A stretch of 64,000 bases of DNA from contig NZ_LR134290.1 of the NCBI RefSeq assembly GCF_900636545.1, forward strand, positions 3,472,001-3,536,000, in the 5' to 3' direction. The translations under genes and the position numbers were made by a program. Shown piece after piece: positions 61,396-64,000 of the stretch. Position 1 is the stretch's first letter; every line of letters starts with the position of its first letter. A model generated the notes under the pieces. It searched no databases and had not been told where the DNA came from. It saw only the letters and a program-made list of their open reading frames with translations. This DNA comes from Pseudomonas mendocina. GTDB taxonomy: Bacteria; Pseudomonadota; Gammaproteobacteria; Pseudomonadales; Pseudomonadaceae.

Positions 61396-62706
61396 ATGTT
61401 CAATGGACGACTGAAGCACGAGTTGCAGACTCTGCGTGACGACTTCTCGTCCGTGACGCAGGTTTGCGCCAGCCTGGAAGAAGAGATGCTGGTATTGATC
61501 CTCGACCCGCAAGGCCGCATCGAACGCGCCAATGGCAATTTCCTCAAGGAGATGGGCTACACGGCAGATCGCCTACAAGGTCAGCACCTGCTGAAGTTGA
61601 TACCCGAACATGTGCGCAATCTCGACTTTCATCATCGCGTACGCCAGGCACTGGAGCGTGGCGAGCACCTCGCCGGGGTGATCCGTCTGCTGCGCGGCAA
61701 CGGCGAGGAGGCCTGGCTGCGCTCGATCCTGCAGCCGGTGTGTGACAGCAGCGGGCGTATCCGCTTCTTCTCGATCCATGGCAGCGACCTGACCCGTACC
61801 ATCGAGACCTCGCGCGAGCATGAAAACCTGATCAAGGCCCTGCAGCGCTCCACTGCGGTGATCGAGTTCAACCTGAACGGCGAGGTACTGACCGCCAATC
61901 AGCGTTTTCTCGATGCCATGGGCTATAGCCTGGCGCAGATCCAGGGCAAGCATCACCGCATCTTCTGCGATCCGAGCGAATACAACTCCCCAGACTACCA
62001 GCGGTTCTGGGAACAACTGCGCCGGGGCGAATTCGTCGTCAACCGCTTCCGCCGCCTGGATAGCCACGGCCGCGACGTGTGGCTGGAGGCGTCCTACAAC
62101 CCCATCACCGACGCCCACGACAAGCTGTACAAGGTGGTCAAGTTCGCCACGGTGATCACCGACCAGGTGCAGCGCGAGGAGGCCGTCGCCCAGGCTGCAG
62201 GTATTGCTTTCGAGACCTCCAAGGGCACCGACGAAAGCGCGCGCAACGGCGCCTCGGTGGTGCAGCAGATGCTCGACGCCATGACCGAACTGGCCGCGCG
62301 CATGCAGGAGGCTGCTCAGGGTATCGAAGCGCTGGACAAGCAATCGCAACTCATCGGCTCCATCGTCAAGAACATCAGCAGCATCGCCGACCAGACCAAC
62401 CTGCTGGCCCTGAACGCGGCCATCGAGGCGGCGCGAGCGGGTGACCAGGGGCGTGGTTTCGCCGTAGTGGCCGACGAGGTTCGTCAGTTGGCGTCGCGCA
62501 CCAGCGCGGCCACCGAGGAAATCACCTCGGTGGTCGGCCAGAACCAGCAACTGGCCGAACGCGCGGTGGAGATCATCGATCGCGGCAAGACCCAGGCCGA
62601 GTTGGGCCTCGAACTGTCCGGCCAGGCTGGCCGGGTGATCGAGGAAATTCAGGATGGTGCGCGGCGCGTGGTCAAGGCGGTCGAGAGTTTCGCCACGCAG
62701 TTGTAA
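61396..62706 (+). CDS. Cytoplasmic PAS-PAS-MCP protein (BdlA-like)
   Basis: 436 residues, no membrane segment. Two PAS domains (near 25-125 with [20 protein letters not shown], and 150-245 with [20 protein letters not shown]) and a C-terminal MCP signalling domain with [20 protein letters not shown]. This is the architecture of the P. aeruginosa biofilm-dispersion protein BdlA (about 417 residues) and Aer2-like soluble receptors. The PAS cofactor (heme or FAD) is not deducible. It follows a 146-bp spacer. Confidence 0.85.
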   Translation: MFNGRLKHELQTLRDDFSSVTQVCASLEEEMLVLILDPQGRIERANGNFLKEMGYTADRLQGQHLLKLIPEHVRNLDFHHRVRQALERGEHLAGVIRLLRGNGEEAWLRSILQPVCDSSGRIRFFSIHGSDLTRTIETSREHENLIKALQRSTAVIEFNLNGEVLTANQRFLDAMGYSLAQIQGKHHRIFCDPSEYNSPDYQRFWEQLRRGEFVVNRFRRLDSHGRDVWLEASYNPITDAHDKLYKVVKFATVITDQVQREEAVAQAAGIAFETSKGTDESARNGASVVQQMLDAMTELAARMQEAAQGIEALDKQSQLIGSIVKNISSIADQTNLLALNAAIEAARAGDQGRGFAVVADEVRQLASRTSAATEEITSVVGQNQQLAERAVEIIDRGKTQAELGLELSGQAGRVIEEIQDGARRVVKAVESFATQL

Positions 62707-62839
62707 CCCAGGGGGCGTCGGTGCCTAAGGCACCGCCCCAGAACACGTCATCACACAACTCTATCTTCCATCTCTCCCCCTAATACCTGGCCAAAAGCCA
62801 ATCCGTGCATATTCCCAATGCATTTGAATGCCACTATTT

Positions 62840-62864
62840 TCAATGTTGTCATACATCGTATAAG
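62840..62864. promoter_or_regulatory. Possible operator/promoter upstream of the SMP-30 gene
   Basis: TTCAATGTTGTCATACATCG then TATAAG. GTCATACATCGTATAAG has the shape of FadR/GntR-family half-sites and includes a TATAAG -10-like hexamer, about 50-70 bp upstream of the start. Motif-level only. Confidence 0.35.
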
Positions 62865-62912
62865 TTTCACGGGTCGCATCTGCGATCAACAAGAACAACA
62901 AGGACCCTCACG

Positions 62913-64000
62913 ATGAATGACGAACAACGCCCCGACGGTTCACGCCGCCAATTTCTCAAGCAGTCGCTGGTCTATTCCGCTGCCGCCGCCAGCGCCGCCT
63001 CGCTGCTGCCGCAACTGGCCAATGCCACGCAGCCTCTCGACCTGCGCTACCCATCCGCTGCGGTCAAGCCGCTGGATGACAGCTTCCTGCAACTACGCCT
63101 GTTCAACGCCAGCGTGGAAAAACTCGCCGATGGCATCCGCTGGGCCGAAGGCCCTGTATGGTTCGGCGACGGTCGCTACCTGCTGGTCAGCGACATCCCC
63201 AACAACCGCATCATGCGCTGGGACGAAATCAGTCAGTCGCTGGCCGTCTACCGCCAGCCATCGAACTATGCCAACGGCCTGGTGCGCGACCGCCAGGGCC
63301 GGCTGATTGCCTGCGAGGGCTCGACCACACAGGATGTTGGCCGACGCATCACCCGCACCGAACACGACGGCAGCATCACCGTGCTGGCCGATACGTTTGA
63401 GGGCAAGCGCTTCAACTCGCCGAACGATCTGGTGGTCAAGCGCGACGGCTCGGTGTGGTTCACCGACCCGCCCTTCCAGACCGGCAACTTCTACGAGGGT
63501 TACAAGATCGAGCCGGAGCTGCCCCATGGCGTCTACCGCATCGACGGCGAAACGCAGCAGGTCACCCGAGTGATCGACGATCTGGCCGGCCCCAACGGCT
63601 TGTGCTTCTCGCCGGACGAGAAGACCCTGTACATCGTCGAGGGTCGTGCCAAGCCGCATCGCCTGGTGTGGGCTTATCAGGTAAACGACGACGGCAGCCT
63701 CGGGCAACGCCGCAAACACATCGAAGCCACCGACACCGGCGCGCTGGATGGGATCAAGTGCGACGAGTTCGGCAACCTGTGGTGCGGCTGGGGCAGCAAC
63801 GGTTCGGCCGAGAGCGATCCGGAAAAGCTCGATGGTGTGCGCGTGTTCAACCCGCAGGGCAAGGCCATCGGCCATATCGCACTGCCGGAGCGCTGCGCCA
63901 ACCTGTGCTTTGGCGGCGAGAAAGGTAATCGCCTGTTCATGGCCAGCAGCCATGGCATCTATTCCCTGTTCGTCAACGCACGCGGCGCCACCTTCATCAA
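62913..64000 (+). CDS. SMP-30/gluconolactonase family protein, Tat-exported (3' end beyond window)
   Basis: The first about 362 residues are visible. A twin-arginine signal (GSRRQFLKQSLVYSAAAAS) precedes a beta-propeller lactonase with WAEGPVWFGDGRYLLVSDIP, FNSPNDLVVKRDGSVWFTDP and GPNGLCFSPDEKTLY. The likely reaction is hydrolysis of a sugar lactone in the periplasm. CAAGGACCCTCACG precedes the ATG at 62913. It might act with the exported FAD oxidoreductase at 55578-56987 (lactone maker and opener), but the genes are 6 kb apart and this is speculative. Confidence 0.88.
   Translation, partial: MNDEQRPDGSRRQFLKQSLVYSAAAASAASLLPQLANATQPLDLRYPSAAVKPLDDSFLQLRLFNASVEKLADGIRWAEGPVWFGDGRYLLVSDIPNNRIMRWDEISQSLAVYRQPSNYANGLVRDRQGRLIACEGSTTQDVGRRITRTEHDGSITVLADTFEGKRFNSPNDLVVKRDGSVWFTDPPFQTGNFYEGYKIEPELPHGVYRIDGETQQVTRVIDDLAGPNGLCFSPDEKTLYIVEGRAKPHRLVWAYQVNDDGSLGQRRKHIEATDTGALDGIKCDEFGNLWCGWGSNGSAESDPEKLDGVRVFNPQGKAIGHIALPERCANLCFGGEKGNRLFMASSHGIYSLFVNARGATFI

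Overview
The window is high-GC, gene-dense chromosomal DNA from a Pseudomonas-group gammaproteobacterium. The evidence is the phhR-phhABC locus, the hexR/zwf-pgl-eda locus, nrdA with paired ATP cones, an itaconate-type cluster next to acsA, and REP-type repeats. A fused glucosylglycerol-phosphate phosphatase/synthase suggests a salt-tolerant, P. mendocina-like lineage, but the species is inferred. No rRNA, tRNA, CRISPR array, integrase or intact insertion sequence was found.

Layout. 0-16 kb: acsA (partial), then a branched C5-dicarboxylate (itaconate-type) catabolic cluster on the minus strand: ich, acyl-CoA dehydrogenase, MmgE/PrpD, ict, ccl and a TRAP binding protein. Between that binding protein and the TRAP membrane genes dctQM lies an extra four-gene block: a second dctP, a second LysR regulator, a second CaiB-type CoA-transferase and an HMG-CoA-lyase-family enzyme. 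It looks like a parallel route for a related acid that shares one transporter core. 16-21 kb: a deaminase and the phenylalanine hydroxylase locus (phhR divergent from phhABC). 21-27.3 kb: a DUF2254 membrane protein, an MFS permease, the GgpPS osmolyte enzyme and two small YciI/VOC-type proteins. 27.5-33.5 kb: an McpS-like chemoreceptor and the Entner-Doudoroff entry operon zwf-pgl-eda with divergent hexR and a clear HexR operator. 33.8-38.4 kb: a BASS transporter, a guanidine exporter behind a guanidine-II riboswitch, an MFS-acyltransferase fusion bracketed by inverted MITE-like repeats, a candidate sRNA and a phosphopantetheinyl transferase. 38.6-47 kb: a two-component operon with an acetyltransferase gene between its halves, then nrdA and nrdB with NrdR and DnaA boxes upstream. 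47-49.2 kb: an AT-richer orphan ParA-like ATPase followed by about 1 kb of nested repeats. 49.2-64 kb: lipoproteins, a diguanylate cyclase, GNAT, EamA, an FAD oxidoreductase translationally coupled to an unrecognised protein with a PD-(D/E)xK-like motif, LysR/azoreductase, a sterol-desaturase-family enzyme, a methyltransferase, a BdlA-like PAS-PAS-MCP protein and a Tat-exported SMP-30 protein cut by the window end.

How it fits together: most genes are core metabolism and sensing. Acetyl-CoA and pyruvate released by the C5-acid routes sit beside acsA. HexR links sugar catabolism to zwf-pgl-eda. Intergenic palindromic elements are frequent and in several places lie inside operons.
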